Notes: generated by a model not told the origin, from the sequence alone. A stretch of 39,750 nucleotides of DNA from Rhizobium sp. (GCA_027533385.1 JAPZUE010000009.1:238486-278235); one strand, 5' to 3'. Shown: positions 1 to 9,531, counted from the stretch's first letter. Translations and numbers: made by a program.

Positions 1-530
1 GCTTCCGCCTGGCCGCGTTCTTCCGCGCCAACGCCCGGATAGGCGCCGGCCGTGTCGATCAGCGAAATCACCGGCAGGCCAAAGCGGTCGGCCATTTCCA
101 TGACGCGGATCGCCTTGCGATAGCCTTCCGGACGCGGGCTGCCGAAATTGTGCTTGATGCGCGACTTGGTGTCGTTGCCCTTTTCCTGGCCGATCACGGC
201 GACCGGCTGGCCGCGGAAGCGGGCAAGGCCAGCCTGGATGGCGGCGTCCTCGGCAAACTTGCGGTCACCGGCGAGCGGGGTGAATTCGGTGAACAGGGCT
301 TCGGCATAGTCGACGAAATGCGGACGCTGCGGATGGCGCGCGACCTGTGTCTTCTGCCAGGCGTTGAGCTTCGAATAGATCTCCACCATTGCCTCATCGA
401 CGCGGCTTTCCAGCCGGCTGATTTCTTCCGAGGTGTCGATGCTCTGGTCCTCTTCCGCGAGCTTCTTCAGTTCGCGGATCTTGGCCTCGAGGTCGGAGAT
501 GGGCTTTTCGAAGTCGAGATAGTTGTGCAT
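1..530 (-). CDS. accA: Acetyl-CoA carboxylase carboxyltransferase subunit alpha, N-terminal part
   Basis: The first 176 codons of AccA, which with AccD transfers carboxyl from carboxybiotin to acetyl-CoA to give malonyl-CoA, the first committed step of fatty acid synthesis. The family is usually about 317-319 residues, so a little over half is present and the gene runs off the left edge. The start [18 protein letters not shown], with its charged N-terminal helix, and the crotonase-fold stretch [18 protein letters not shown] followed by [10 protein letters not shown] are characteristic. The ATG is at 528-530 with GGAG shortly upstream. The next gene upstream on this strand is xerD, 62 bp away. 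No frameshift is seen in the visible part. Confidence 0.95.
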   Translation of the reverse strand, partial: MHNYLDFEKPISDLEAKIRELKKLAEEDQSIDTSEEISRLESRVDEAMVEIYSKLNAWQKTQVARHPQRPHFVDYAEALFTEFTPLAGDRKFAEDAAIQAGLARFRGQPVAVIGQEKGNDTKSRIKHNFGSPRPEGYRKAIRVMEMADRFGLPVISLIDTAGAYPGVGAEERGQAE

Positions 531-592
531 GAACTCCGTTCCGATCGTTCGTTCCTGGCGCTCGCCGCCCGCAGGAACCGGCTTAGCCGGCT

Positions 593-1534
593 CTAATCGG
601 GGTTTTTGGCCTGTTTTGCAAGGGGGTGGTGTGTATGCACCAGCTGCTGCAGTCGCTCGTCGAGCACATGCGTATAGATTTGTGTCGTTGAAATGTCGCT
701 GTGACCCAGCAGTTCCTGCACCGCGCGAAGGTCTGCTCCATTGCCCAGAAGATGGCTGGCGAAAGCGTGTCTAAGCACATGCGGAGACACGGCATTTGCG
801 GAGAGACCGGCCCGGATCGCCAGCTCCTTCAGCTCGCGTGCAAAGACCTGGCGGGGCAGGTGGCCCTCCTTGCTCGCGGCAGGAAACAAAAAGGGGCTGT
901 CCGCCTGAGCGGGGTCCGCCCCCCGAATTTTACCGTATCGGGCAAGTGCCTCGATGGCCGTGCGCGACAGCGGCACCAGCCGCTCCTTGTTGCCCTTGCC
1001 GCGCACCAGCAGGAAGCGGCCTTCCTGGGTGAGCACCTTCACCGGCAGGGAGACGAGTTCACTGACGCGCATGCCCGTCGCATAAAGAAGTTCGATCAGG
1101 GCAAGCCGCCGGATACGGGCCGGCTGCTCGTGTCCTTCGAGGTCTGCTTCCGTTTCGGCCAGCGAGAGGAGGCCGGTTACGTCCTCGACTGTCAGAACCT
1201 TGGGCAGGGGCCTGGACTTCTTCGGCGCATCTAGAATTGCTGTCGGATCATCGCCGCGCAGGCCTTCTGCGTAGAGGAACTTGTAGAACTGGCGCATGGC
1301 CGACAATCGTCTGGCCTGGGAGGTCGGCTGGAAGCCTCTGCGGGCGAGATCGGAAAGATAGGCGGCGAGATCCTCGCGCGTTGCGGCCCCCAGGCTCACC
1401 TTGCGGCCCGACAGAAAGTCCGAGAGGTCGTCGAGGTCGCGCTCGTAGGAGGCGAGCGTGTTGACGGCTGCCCCCCGCTCCGCGCTCAGCATTTCCAGAA
1501 AGGCTTCAACGCGGGCCCGGCTCAGATCCGACAT
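593..1534 (-). CDS. xerD: Site-specific tyrosine recombinase XerD
   Basis: 313 residues. XerD acts with XerC at dif to resolve chromosome dimers. There is an N-terminal SAM-like core-binding domain (about residues 1-95) and a C-terminal catalytic domain. All six tyrosine-recombinase residues are visible: R156 (ATGMRVSEL), K180 (RGKGNKER), H252 and R255 (HVLRHAF), H278 (LLGHSDIS) and nucleophile Y287 (TTQIYTH). Spacing matches E. coli XerD with a shift of about eight residues. The gene lies between accA and a 50-residue membrane protein on the same strand, 12 bp upstream, and that pair probably shares a transcript. XerC is the main alternative; the length and rhizobial aroK/accA context favour XerD. 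No dif-like site was recognised in the window. Confidence 0.93.
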   Translation of the reverse strand: MSDLSRARVEAFLEMLSAERGAAVNTLASYERDLDDLSDFLSGRKVSLGAATREDLAAYLSDLARRGFQPTSQARRLSAMRQFYKFLYAEGLRGDDPTAILDAPKKSRPLPKVLTVEDVTGLLSLAETEADLEGHEQPARIRRLALIELLYATGMRVSELVSLPVKVLTQEGRFLLVRGKGNKERLVPLSRTAIEALARYGKIRGADPAQADSPFLFPAASKEGHLPRQVFARELKELAIRAGLSANAVSPHVLRHAFASHLLGNGADLRAVQELLGHSDISTTQIYTHVLDERLQQLVHTHHPLAKQAKNPD

Positions 1535-1546
1535 GGTCCATTTCCG

Positions 1547-1699
1547 TTATTGTTCGACCGGGTTGATCCGCTCGGAGGGAATGCGCACGGTCACGTCCCG
1601 TTCCCTGGGTTCGACAAAAATGACAAATGACCACATCGTGGCATAGACCACGCCCACGAGCGTTGCGCAGATGAACAGGAAGCGAAACAAAGTGGGCAT
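1547..1699 (-). CDS. Small single-pass membrane protein, 50 residues
   Basis: A 50-codon frame begins MPTLFRFLFICATL and ends RIPSERINPVEQ. Residues 4-29 form one hydrophobic segment. The tail after it is charged (EPRERDVTVRIPSERINP) and would lie on one side of the inner membrane. The start is ATG at 1697-1699 with AGGA about 6 nt upstream. The stop is 12 bp before xerD, so the two genes are probably cotranscribed, divergent from aroK. I recall similar tiny proteins with an 'RDVTVRIPSERI'-like tail beside xerD in other Rhizobiales, but the function is unknown. The role in the cell is not inferred. Confidence 0.75.
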   Translation of the reverse strand: MPTLFRFLFICATLVGVVYATMWSFVIFVEPRERDVTVRIPSERINPVEQ

Positions 1700-1843
1700 T
1701 GTCGGTCCTCAACCGGTTCTGGCAATAGATAAGTCGAAACACGCAGTTTACCAAGGCCGGGACAGGCCTTGCGGAAATGCAGCCATGGCTTGACGCTAGC
1801 CCTCTATATGTCAATAGGTCATGAAACAGTCGTGAACAGGCCG

Positions 1844-2434
1844 ATGACCGAAACGATCCTCAACCTTGCTCCCAGTCTGGGCGAGCGCGCCAAGGTGGCG
1901 CTCGGCAAACGCAATCTCGTTCTCGTCGGCCTGATGGGTGCTGGCAAGTCGGCGATCGGTCGCATCGTCGCCCAGCAACTCGGCCTGCCTTTCATCGATA
2001 CCGATACGGAAATCGAGCGCGTCTCGCGCATGACGATCTCCGAACTTTTCGCAGCCTATGGCGAGGACGAGTTCCGCGCTCTGGAAACGCGTGTCATCAA
2101 GCGGCTGCTACGGACCGGCCCGCGCGTCGTGTCCACCGGCGGCGGCGCCTTCATCAACGAGAAGACCCGGCGACAGATCGAGCGCGGCGGTCTCTCCATC
2201 TGGCTCAATGCAGACCTTGAGGTTCTGTGGGAACGGGTCAACAAGCGGGATCACCGGCCGCTGCTGAAGACGGAAAACCCGAAACAGACCCTCAAGGATC
2301 TGATGGACAAGCGCTATCCGATCTATGCGCTCGCGGACATCACTGTCCAGTCGCGCGACGTGCGCAAGGAAGTGATTGCCAACGAGGTCCTGACCTCGGT
2401 GATCGAACATATCGGCAAGGACAAGACGCAATGA
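1844..2434 (+). CDS. aroK: Shikimate kinase
   Basis: 196 residues from the chosen ATG. It phosphorylates shikimate to shikimate 3-phosphate using ATP, step five of chorismate synthesis, in the cytoplasm. Walker A GLMGAGKS is at residues 29-36, the shikimate/Mg-binding Asp lies in FIDTDTEIE, the glycine-rich STGGGAF motif follows, and the lid carries the Arg in KRDHRPLL. The frame is open upstream to 1769, and a GTG at 1832 is an alternative start. The ATG at 1844 preserves the usual 20-odd residues before the P-loop and has AGG just upstream. The stop overlaps the aroB start by 4 nt (ATGA), indicating translational coupling with the second step of the pathway. Confidence 0.95.
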   Translation: MTETILNLAPSLGERAKVALGKRNLVLVGLMGAGKSAIGRIVAQQLGLPFIDTDTEIERVSRMTISELFAAYGEDEFRALETRVIKRLLRTGPRVVSTGGGAFINEKTRRQIERGGLSIWLNADLEVLWERVNKRDHRPLLKTENPKQTLKDLMDKRYPIYALADITVQSRDVRKEVIANEVLTSVIEHIGKDKTQ

Positions 2435-3558
2435 CAAAGGTCGAGACCCTGGAACGCCTGGTGCATGTGCCGCTGGGCGAGCGCTCCTATGACATCCTGA
2501 TCGGCCCCGGCCTCATGGCGCGCGCCGGCGGCGAGATCACGAGCCGCATCAAGGGCCGTCGTGCTGCGATCGTCACCGACGAGAATGTCGGTGCACGTTA
2601 TCTCGACGGTCTGATGGACAGCCTGCAGACCGATGGCATCGAGGCTGTCTCGGTCACGCTGCCGGCCGGCGAGAAGACCAAGAGCTTCGATTGTCTCACC
2701 AAGGTCTGCGACGTGCTGCTCGAAGCCCGCATCGAGCGCAACGACACGGTGATTGCGCTCGGCGGCGGGGTCATCGGCGATCTCACCGGTTTTGCGGCCG
2801 GTATCGTGCGTCGCGGTGTGCGCTTCGTGCAGATCCCGACCTCGCTGCTCTCGCAGGTCGACAGCTCCGTCGGCGGCAAGACCGGCATCAATGCCCGCCA
2901 GGGCAAGAACCTGGTCGGCATCTTCAACCAGCCGGACCTCGTGCTGGCCGATACCGATGTGCTCGACACGCTGTCGGAGCGCGAATTCCGCGCCGGCTAT
3001 GCGGAAGTTGCCAAATACGGCCTGATCGACAAGCCCGACTTCTTCGAATGGCTGGAGAATAATTGGCGCGATGTGTTTGCCGGCGGTGCGGCCCGCATCG
3101 AGGCGATTGCCGTTTCCTGCCAGGCCAAGGCCGATGTGGTCGCCGCCGACGAGCGCGAGAACGGCCGCCGGGCGCTGCTCAACCTCGGCCATACCTTCGG
3201 TCATGCGCTGGAAGCCGCCACCCAGTATGACAGCAGCCGGCTGGTTCATGGCGAGGGTGTCTCGATCGGCATGGTGCTTGCGCATCGCTTCTCGGCGCGC
3301 ATGAACCTGGCGAGCCCGGATCTCGCGACCCGTGTCGAGGCGCATCTGAAGGCTGTCGGTCTGCCGACCCGCATGGCGGAAATTCCTGGCGAGCTGCCGC
3401 CGACCGAGGTGCTGATGGATGCCATCGCGCAGGACAAGAAGGTGAAAAGCGGCAAGCTCACCTTCATCCTCACCCGTGGTCTCGGCCAGTCCTTTGTCGC
3501 GGATGACGTGCCGGCTTCGGAAGTCCAGCGCTTCATCGAGGAGCAGCGAGGCGCATGA
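2431..3558 (+). CDS. aroB: 3-dehydroquinate synthase
   Basis: 375 residues. It converts DAHP to 3-dehydroquinate using NAD+ and a divalent metal, the second step of the shikimate pathway. The dinucleotide-binding and active-site core is clear: GGGVIGDLTGFAAG, then IPTSLLSQVDSSVGGKTGIN. The metal-ligand motifs follow: GYAEVAKYGL, HTFGHALE and HGEGVSIGM. The ATG overlaps the aroK stop (ATGA), and its own stop overlaps the start of the CBS-domain gene in the same way, so the three genes form a tightly coupled operon. The longer frame reaching back to 2227 only overlaps aroK in another frame and is rejected as the start. Confidence 0.96.
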   Translation: MTKVETLERLVHVPLGERSYDILIGPGLMARAGGEITSRIKGRRAAIVTDENVGARYLDGLMDSLQTDGIEAVSVTLPAGEKTKSFDCLTKVCDVLLEARIERNDTVIALGGGVIGDLTGFAAGIVRRGVRFVQIPTSLLSQVDSSVGGKTGINARQGKNLVGIFNQPDLVLADTDVLDTLSEREFRAGYAEVAKYGLIDKPDFFEWLENNWRDVFAGGAARIEAIAVSCQAKADVVAADERENGRRALLNLGHTFGHALEAATQYDSSRLVHGEGVSIGMVLAHRFSARMNLASPDLATRVEAHLKAVGLPTRMAEIPGELPPTEVLMDAIAQDKKVKSGKLTFILTRGLGQSFVADDVPASEVQRFIEEQRGA

Positions 3559-4451
3559 GTTCGTCCGTGGGTGTCGTCACGCGTCTTGCCAATGCAGTGG
3601 TCCGGGCCATTCTCCGGCTGACCGGCGCCGAACTGACGACCGAGACTCTGTCAATGAGCCGGCACGACCAGCTGGCGGCCGCGCTCGACGCGCAGCCCCG
3701 CGACCGGCAATTGGACAAGGATCAGAAGGACCGTCTTTCCGGACTGTTCGAACTCGACGAACTCGAGGTCTCCGACGTCATGATCCACCGCATGGCGATG
3801 CGTGCCGTCAATGCCGACGATCCGCCGGAGGTGGCGATCCGTACGATCCTCGAAAGCCCTTATACCCGCATGCCGGTCTGGCGCGGTGCCACCGACAACA
3901 TCATCGGCGTGATCCACGCCCGCGACCTGATCCGGGCGCTGGCCGAGCCGAATGTCGAGCCGCATGATCTAGACATCGTCAAGATCGCGCAGAAACCGTG
4001 GTTCGTGCCCGACACCACCAATCTCAAGGATCAGCTCAACGCCTTCCTGCGCCGCAAGACGCATTTTGCCGTGGTCGTCGACGAGTATGGCGAAGTGCAG
4101 GGCGTCGTGACTCTCGAAGACATTCTCGAGGAGATCGTTGGCGATATTGCCGATGAGCATGATCTGGAAATTCAGGGTGTGCGCCAGGACAGCGACGGCT
4201 CGATCCTGATCGATGGCGGCGTGCCGATCCGCGATCTCAATCGCGCCATGGGCTGGGATCTGCCGGATGAGGAGGCGACGACGATTGCCGGCCTCGTCAT
4301 CCATGAATCGAAGTCCATACCGGAAGAGCGGCAGGCCTTCACCTTCTACGGCAAGCGCTTTGTCGTCCTGAAGCGGGAAAAGAACCGCATCACCAAGCTG
4401 CGTATTCGTCCGCTCGAAGCCGAGGCGCCGCAGGCCCGCGATCAGGCCTGA
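3555..4451 (+). CDS. CorC/HlyC-type protein with tandem CBS domains, lacking DUF21
   Basis: 298 residues. CBS domain 1 lies at about residues 73-130 (VSDVMIHRM, SPYTRMPVW, NIIGVIHARDLI), CBS domain 2 at about 137-195 (PWFVPDTTNLKDQL, FAVVVDEYGEVQGVVT) and a C-terminal CorC_HlyC domain at about 205-285. Family members following aroB in rhizobia, as I remember them, are about 430 residues and start with a membrane-embedded DUF21 (CNNM) domain. Here only the end of the connecting helix remains (RLANAVVRAILRLTG, residues 10-24), placed directly after the start. No hydrophobic membrane segments are present, so the protein should be soluble or peripheral, like E. coli CorC (about 292 residues). The ATG overlaps the aroB stop by 4 nt, leaving no room for the missing domain. 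A role in Mg/Co homeostasis is inferred from the family only. Confidence 0.88.
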   Translation: MSSSVGVVTRLANAVVRAILRLTGAELTTETLSMSRHDQLAAALDAQPRDRQLDKDQKDRLSGLFELDELEVSDVMIHRMAMRAVNADDPPEVAIRTILESPYTRMPVWRGATDNIIGVIHARDLIRALAEPNVEPHDLDIVKIAQKPWFVPDTTNLKDQLNAFLRRKTHFAVVVDEYGEVQGVVTLEDILEEIVGDIADEHDLEIQGVRQDSDGSILIDGGVPIRDLNRAMGWDLPDEEATTIAGLVIHESKSIPEERQAFTFYGKRFVVLKREKNRITKLRIRPLEAEAPQARDQA

Positions 4452-4459
4452 TCATTGAC

Positions 4460-4741
4460 CTACCAGCGTGTGGGCTCGCCGGGGGCGGCGGGCTCGATCG
4501 CCAGCGCATGCAGCCCTGCATCGAGTTCCGGCTTCAGCAGGTCGGTCACGGCACGGTGGCGTGCAAGGCGGGTCATTCCCTCGAAGGCTGCTGCCACGAT
4601 GCGAACACGCATATGTGTTTCGCCGGTGCCGGTGATGTCTGGCTGATGGCCGGCATGGTGGTGACTTTCGTCGATCACGACGAGCCTTTCGGGGCTGAAA
4701 GCCTCGGTCAGACGGGTCTCGATCCGGCTCTTCACCGACAT
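4460..4741 (-). CDS. bolA: BolA family protein
   Basis: 93 residues. BolA-like proteins pair with monothiol glutaredoxins to handle [2Fe-2S] clusters, and some act on stress and cell shape. The family core is visible as DESHHHAGHQPD at about 24-35, followed by HMRVRIVAAAFEGMTRLARHR and the C-terminal ALAIEPAAPGEP. The His residues here are the usual cluster ligands. The length is typical. The gene converges on the CBS-domain gene with only 8 bp between the stops and is divergent from the J-domain gene (103 bp between starts). A BolA beside a J-domain protein is compatible with iron-sulfur or stress functions, but that is only contextual. Confidence 0.9.
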   Translation of the reverse strand: MSVKSRIETRLTEAFSPERLVVIDESHHHAGHQPDITGTGETHMRVRIVAAAFEGMTRLARHRAVTDLLKPELDAGLHALAIEPAAPGEPTRW

Positions 4742-4844
4742 TGTCTAGCCTCTTGCTGCTGCTTCGCAAAAAGCCCCACAAAGCGCGTAACAAACCGGTT
4801 TGTCAATTCTTGTTCGCCCCCATCGCACGCCCCATAATTACGAG

Positions 4845-5471
4845 ATGAAACTCGACTCGAAATATTTCGATCGGATCCGCACCCGGCGAAAGCGGGAGGC
4901 CGAGCCCGAGCAATCCAAACCCGTGTGTCAGTGGGACGGCTGCGAAAAGCCGGGTGTCCATCGCGCGCCGGTGGGACGTCATGCCGAGGGCCAGTTCTTC
5001 CTGTTCTGCTTCGAGCACGTGAAGGACTACAACAAGGGCTACAACTATTTCTCCGGCCTCTCTGACACGGAGATTGCCCGCTACCAGAAGGAGGCGATCA
5101 CCGGTCATCGCCCCACCTGGACGGTCGGCGTCAACAAGGCGGCGAAAGCAAGCCCGCTTCACTCCACCATGCGGTCGGGATCAGCTGCGTCACAGGCGCG
5201 CATCAAGGACCCCTTCGGCTTCGTCCAGCAGGGGCGCGGCGGGGCTCCGCGCTATCAGGCGGCGGACCGGAAACTCAAGACGCTGGAGGCGAAAGCGTTG
5301 GATACGCTTGGACTTACCGTCAGTTCCACCCCCACCGATATCAAGACCCGCTACAAGGAGCTTGTAAAAAAACACCATCCGGATGCAAATGGCGGAGACA
5401 GGGCCTCTGAAGAGCGTTTTCGCGCTGTCATTGAAGCCTACAAATTGTTAAAGCAGGCCGGTTTCTGTTAA
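4845..5471 (+). CDS. J-domain (DnaJ-like) protein with C-terminal J domain
   Basis: 208 residues. The J domain is at the extreme C-terminus, about residues 148-205: [20 protein letters not shown], then the HPD tripeptide in [11 protein letters not shown] that stimulates Hsp70 ATPase, then [13 protein letters not shown]. The N-terminal half has a Cys/His arrangement ([12 protein letters not shown], then [16 protein letters not shown]) that could bind a metal. The start is ATG at 4845, which removes 15 codons of open frame upstream with no family look. This architecture, with the J domain last, is common in alphaproteobacteria and distinct from DnaJ/CbpA. It lies 59 bp before cobS on the same strand. 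Its client is unknown. Confidence 0.85.
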   Translation: MKLDSKYFDRIRTRRKREAEPEQSKPVCQWDGCEKPGVHRAPVGRHAEGQFFLFCFEHVKDYNKGYNYFSGLSDTEIARYQKEAITGHRPTWTVGVNKAAKASPLHSTMRSGSAASQARIKDPFGFVQQGRGGAPRYQAADRKLKTLEAKALDTLGLTVSSTPTDIKTRYKELVKKHHPDANGGDRASEERFRAVIEAYKLLKQAGFC

Positions 5472-5530
5472 TCCGAACACATGAGCAGCGACGAATTCGG
5501 CCGGACGGCATCGCCTGGCAGGGAGACATG

Positions 5531-6523
5531 ATGAGCAAAATTGAATTGGATATCGCCAACCTGCCCGACACCACCGTTTCGGTCCGCGAGGTTTTCGGCA
5601 TCGATACGGACATTCGTGTCCCGGCCTATTCCAAGGGCGATGCCTATGTGCCGGATCTCGATCCGGATTATCTCTTCGACCGCGAAACCACCCTCGCCAT
5701 TCTTGCAGGCTTTGCGCATAACCGCCGTGTGATGGTCTCCGGTTTCCACGGAACCGGCAAGTCGACCCATATCGAGCAGGTCGCAGCCCGCCTCAACTGG
5801 CCTTGCGTGCGCGTCAACCTCGACAGCCATGTCAGCCGTATCGATCTCGTCGGCAAGGACGCCATCGTTCTGAAGGACGGCAAGCAGATCACGGAATTCA
5901 AGGACGGCATCCTGCCCTGGGCCTACCAGCACAATGTCGCGCTCGTCTTCGACGAATATGATGCCGGCCGTCCGGACGTGATGTTCGTCATCCAGCGCGT
6001 TCTGGAAAGCTCGGGCCGCCTGACGCTTCTCGACCAGAGCCGCGTCATCCGTCCTCACCCCGCCTTCCGCCTGTTCGCGACTGCAAACACCGTCGGCCTC
6101 GGCGACACGACCGGCCTCTATCACGGCACGCAGCAGATCAACCAGGCGCAGATGGACCGCTGGTCGATCGTCACGACGCTGAACTATCTGCCGCATGACA
6201 AGGAAGTCGACATCGTCTCGGCCAAGGTGAAGAGCTTCGGCTCGACCGCCGAGGGTCGCGACACCGTTTCGCGCATGGTGCGCCTCGCCGATCTCACGCG
6301 TGCGGCCTTCGTCAACGGCGATCTGTCGACCGTCATGAGCCCGCGCACGGTCATCACCTGGGCCGAAAATGCCGAGATCTTCGGCGATGTCGCCTTCGCC
6401 TTCCGGGTCACCTTCCTCAACAAGTGCGACGAACTGGAGCGCACGCTGGTGGCCGAGCAGTATCAGCGCGCCTTCGGCGTGGAACTCAAGGAAAGTGCGG
6501 CCAATATCGTACTCGGCGCATAA
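5531..6523 (+). CDS. cobS: Cobaltochelatase AAA+ subunit CobS
   Basis: 330 residues. CobS is the AAA+ motor of the ATP-dependent aerobic cobaltochelatase CobNST, which inserts cobalt into hydrogenobyrinate a,c-diamide in cobalamin synthesis. Walker A is GFHGTGKST at about 71-79 and Walker B is VALVFDEYD at about 137-145. The sensor-1 region is [11 protein letters not shown], and [14 protein letters not shown] follows. There are two adjacent ATGs (5528 and 5531). GGGAG ends only 2 nt before the first, so the second gives better spacing and the usual MSKIELD start. CobT follows after 12 bp. CobN is not in the window, as is usual in rhizobia. No cobalamin riboswitch is seen in the 59-bp gap upstream. 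Confidence 0.95.
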   Translation: MSKIELDIANLPDTTVSVREVFGIDTDIRVPAYSKGDAYVPDLDPDYLFDRETTLAILAGFAHNRRVMVSGFHGTGKSTHIEQVAARLNWPCVRVNLDSHVSRIDLVGKDAIVLKDGKQITEFKDGILPWAYQHNVALVFDEYDAGRPDVMFVIQRVLESSGRLTLLDQSRVIRPHPAFRLFATANTVGLGDTTGLYHGTQQINQAQMDRWSIVTTLNYLPHDKEVDIVSAKVKSFGSTAEGRDTVSRMVRLADLTRAAFVNGDLSTVMSPRTVITWAENAEIFGDVAFAFRVTFLNKCDELERTLVAEQYQRAFGVELKESAANIVLGA

Positions 6524-6535
6524 GGACTGACAAGC

Positions 6536-8431
6536 ATGGCAGGGCGCGGCGACAATTCGAAGGCCAAGGCCGGCGGCGGGGTGGACATGGAGCCGATGCG
6601 CCGTGCGATCACCGGCTGCGTGCGCTCGATCGCGGGCGATCCGCAGGTCGAGGTCGCCTTTGCCAATGAGCGTCCGGGACTGGCCGGCGAGCGGATCCGC
6701 CTGCCGGAACTGTCCAAGCGTCCGACCGCCCACGAACTCGCCGTGACCCGCGGTCTCGGGGACTCGATGGCGCTGAGGCTCGCCTGCCACGACCAGAAGA
6801 TCCATGCGAGCATGGCACCGCAGGGTGCGGATGCGCGCGCCATCTTCGATGCGGTCGAGCAGGCGCGTGTGGAATCGCTCGGCTCGCTGCGCATGCCGGG
6901 TGTCGCCTCCAACATCCAGTCGATGAACACCGAGAAATACGCGAAAGCGAACTTCTCGACGATCAGCCGTCAGGAAGATGCGCCGATCGGTGAAGCCGTC
7001 GCCATGCTGGTGCGCGAAAAGCTCACCGGCCAGAAGGCGCCTGAAACCGCCGGCAAGGTGCTCGACCTCTGGCGCCCGTTCATCGAGGACAAGGCCGGTG
7101 CCGACCTCGACAATCTCGCCAATGTCATCGAAGACCAGCAGGCCTTTTCCCGGGTGATCCGCCACATGCTGTCGGCCATGGAAATGGCCGAGGACATGGG
7201 CGACGACCAGGAGCAGAGCGAAGACGAGCAGTCGACCGACGAGGAGCAGCCGCGCAGCGGCGAGCAGGACCAGGAGACCTCCGAAGAAGAGGCCGGCCAG
7301 GATTCCGCACCTGCAGAGGAAAGCGAAGCCTCGCAGGAACAGCTCGACGACGGCGAGATGGACGGTGCCGAGATCTCTGAAGAGGAGATGTCGGACGAGG
7401 GCGACGACGACAGCGAAACGCCGGGCGAAATGCGCCGACCCGCAACGCCCTTCGACGATTTCAACGAGAAGGTCGACTACAAGATCTTCACCCAGGAATT
7501 CGACGAGGAAATCACCGCAGAAGAGCTCTGCGACGAAGCCGAGCTTGATCGGCTGCGTGCCTTCCTCGACAAGCAGCTCGCGCATCTGCAGGGCGCCGTT
7601 GGCCGGCTTGCAAACCGCCTGCAGCGCCGCCTCATGGCGCAGCAGAACCGCTCCTGGGAATTCGACCTGGAAGAGGGGTACCTCGATCCGGCGCGTCTCA
7701 CCCGCCTGATCATCGACCCGATGCAGCCGCTCTCCTTCAAGAAGGAGAAGGACACCAAGTTCCGCGATACGGTCGTGACGCTGGTCATCGACAATTCCGG
7801 CTCGATGCGCGGTCGCCCGATCACGGTTGCCGCCTCCTGCGCCGACATCCTTGCCCGCACGCTTGAACGCTGTGGCGTCAAGGTCGAGATCCTCGGCTTC
7901 ACCACCAAGGCCTGGAAGGGCGGGCAGGGCCGAGAGAAGTGGCTTGCAAGCGGCAAGCCGCCGGCACCCGGCCGTCTGAACGACCTGCGCCACATCATCT
8001 ACAAGTCGGCGGATGCGCCGTGGCGCCGTGCGCGCCGCAATCTCGGCCTGATGATGCGCGAAGGCCTGCTCAAGGAAAACATCGACGGCGAAGCGCTGAT
8101 GTGGGCGCACAACCGCCTGATCGGCCGCCGCGAGCAGCGCAAGATCCTGATGATGATCTCGGACGGTGCGCCGGTCGACGATTCGACACTGTCGGTGAAC
8201 CCCGGCAACTATCTGGAACGCCACCTGCGCGCCGTGATCGACCAGATCGAGACGCGTTCGCCGGTCGAACTGCTGGCGATCGGCATCGGCCACGACGTGA
8301 CGCGTTACTACCGCCGCGCCGTCACCATCGTCGATGCCGACGAGCTGGCAGGCGCCATGACCGAGCAGCTCGCCTCGCTATTCGAGGAGCAGCCTTCCGG
8401 TGGCTCGGGTCGGACCCGCCTGCGTGCCTGA
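6536..8431 (+). CDS. cobT: Cobaltochelatase subunit CobT
   Basis: 631 residues, the normal length. CobT forms the chaperone-like CobST complex that remodels CobN for cobalt insertion. The N-terminal domain (about 1-210) is followed by a very acidic low-complexity linker (about 215-300, rich in Asp, Glu, Gln and Ser). The C-terminal von Willebrand A domain has the MIDAS motif DNSGSMRG at 419-426. Downstream VWA strands include [16 protein letters not shown] and [17 protein letters not shown] precedes the ATG. The stop overlaps the start of the next gene, a lipoprotein of unrelated family. The long frame on the opposite strand of cobS-cobT is a codon-bias shadow. Confidence 0.96.
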   Translation: MAGRGDNSKAKAGGGVDMEPMRRAITGCVRSIAGDPQVEVAFANERPGLAGERIRLPELSKRPTAHELAVTRGLGDSMALRLACHDQKIHASMAPQGADARAIFDAVEQARVESLGSLRMPGVASNIQSMNTEKYAKANFSTISRQEDAPIGEAVAMLVREKLTGQKAPETAGKVLDLWRPFIEDKAGADLDNLANVIEDQQAFSRVIRHMLSAMEMAEDMGDDQEQSEDEQSTDEEQPRSGEQDQETSEEEAGQDSAPAEESEASQEQLDDGEMDGAEISEEEMSDEGDDDSETPGEMRRPATPFDDFNEKVDYKIFTQEFDEEITAEELCDEAELDRLRAFLDKQLAHLQGAVGRLANRLQRRLMAQQNRSWEFDLEEGYLDPARLTRLIIDPMQPLSFKKEKDTKFRDTVVTLVIDNSGSMRGRPITVAASCADILARTLERCGVKVEILGFTTKAWKGGQGREKWLASGKPPAPGRLNDLRHIIYKSADAPWRRARRNLGLMMREGLLKENIDGEALMWAHNRLIGRREQRKILMMISDGAPVDDSTLSVNPGNYLERHLRAVIDQIETRSPVELLAIGIGHDVTRYYRRAVTIVDADELAGAMTEQLASLFEEQPSGGSGRTRLRA

Positions 8432-9455
8432 GCGGTCGACCTATCGGCGTCATCTTGGCCTGAGCTGCGCGTTCGTCGGCCTGCTTGCGCTCTCCGCCTG
8501 TACGCCGGCGACCATTCCTCCCGGACAGACGCTGTCCATACCGGTTGAAAGCGACGTGATTGCGGAGCTTGGCGGCAATCCCACGCTCGCACCCGGCCTC
8601 ACTTTCCTCGGCGGCATCGAGCTCTCCTCGTCCGAGCCGCTCTTCGGGGCCTTTTCTTCGGTCCGTTTCCTTGACGGCCAGCGCTTCATCGGCGTGTTCG
8701 ACACGGGCTACTGGATCGAGGGGCAGATTGCCCGCGATGCCGAGGGACGGCTTGCCGGCGTCGAAGCCGTGAAGCTTGCGCCGCTCCTGGATGCCTCGGG
8801 ACGCGAAAGCCCGAGCAAGTTCTTCGCCGATGCGGAAAGTCTGGCGCTTGACGGTGATCGCGCTCTGGTCGGCTTCGAACAGCGTCATCGGGTGGTTGCC
8901 TATGCGCGTGTCAGCGATGTCGGCAAGGCCGTGCCGTCACAGCCGATCGCCTTCCCCTTCGATCTCGATGTCCTGCGCAGCAATGGCGGCTTCGAGGCGC
9001 TGGTCATGGCACCTGCCGACAGTGCGCTTCAAGGCGCGCTTGTGGCGATCTCCGAAAAGAGTTTTGACGAGAACGGCAACATCTATGCGGCAATCGTCGG
9101 CGGCCCGCTTGCAGGTGCCTTCAGCGTCCGCCCGCTTGATGAATTCGACATCACCGATGCGACGTTCCTGCCGGGTGGCGATCTCCTGCTGCTCGAGCGT
9201 CGCTTCACCATCGCCAGGGGTGTCGGCATGCGCTTGCGCCGCATCGACGGAGCAAGTCTTAAAGCCGGTGCGGTGGTCGATGGCGAGATCCTGTTCGAGG
9301 CCAATTACCGCTCGCAGATCGACAACATGGAAGGCATCGACGCCATCCCCGAGCCGGACGGTTCCGTCCGTCTGATCGTCGTCTCCGATGACAATCATTC
9401 GATCCTGCAGCGAACCCTGATGCTGGAATTCCGGCTCGCCGCGCCGCAGACCTGA
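8424..9455 (+). CDS. Esterase-like/phytase-like family lipoprotein (PF13449 type)
   Basis: About 343 residues from the GTG at 8424, or 351 from the GTG at 8400. A lipoprotein signal is clear: hydrophobic [16 protein letters not shown] with the lipobox LSAC, so the mature protein would be anchored to a membrane facing the periplasm. The body looks like a beta-propeller of the 'esterase-like activity of phytase' family: [30 protein letters not shown] and [15 protein letters not shown]. The substrate is unknown; some relatives have phosphoesterase-like annotation only. Either start overlaps the end of cobT (8 or 32 nt), so expression is likely coupled to it. Both starts lack a strong Shine-Dalgarno sequence and the choice is uncertain. 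Confidence 0.8.
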   Translation: MPERSTYRRHLGLSCAFVGLLALSACTPATIPPGQTLSIPVESDVIAELGGNPTLAPGLTFLGGIELSSSEPLFGAFSSVRFLDGQRFIGVFDTGYWIEGQIARDAEGRLAGVEAVKLAPLLDASGRESPSKFFADAESLALDGDRALVGFEQRHRVVAYARVSDVGKAVPSQPIAFPFDLDVLRSNGGFEALVMAPADSALQGALVAISEKSFDENGNIYAAIVGGPLAGAFSVRPLDEFDITDATFLPGGDLLLLERRFTIARGVGMRLRRIDGASLKAGAVVDGEILFEANYRSQIDNMEGIDAIPEPDGSVRLIVVSDDNHSILQRTLMLEFRLAAPQT

Positions 9456-9481
9456 CCCCTCTCAGGCCCCCTGACATGAGA

Positions 9482-9503
9482 AAGCCCCGGTTTCCCGGGG
9501 CTT
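9482..9503. terminator. Bidirectional terminator hairpin
   Basis: A perfect 9-bp stem, AAGCCCCGG paired with CCGGGGCTT, with loop TTTC. It lies 26 bp after the phytase-like gene and 28 bp after the stop of the convergent queuosine-precursor transporter. The T-tract is short on either strand (CTTT on the minus strand), so efficiency is uncertain. Confidence 0.7.
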
Positions 9504-9531
9504 ATGTCTCTCCATGCGGCTTTTCGTCTGA

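Noticed and set aside
2323..3345. A 340-codon minus-strand frame opposite aroB
   Set aside because: Antisense to aroB, no motif, no ribosome-binding site.
5472..5530. A cobalamin riboswitch before cobS
   Set aside because: The gap is only 59 bp and has no B12-box-like sequence.
5468..8293. A 941-codon frame on the minus strand opposite cobS-cobT
   Set aside because: It is antisense to two well-recognised genes with strong motifs, has no family resemblance, and is explained by high-GC codon bias.
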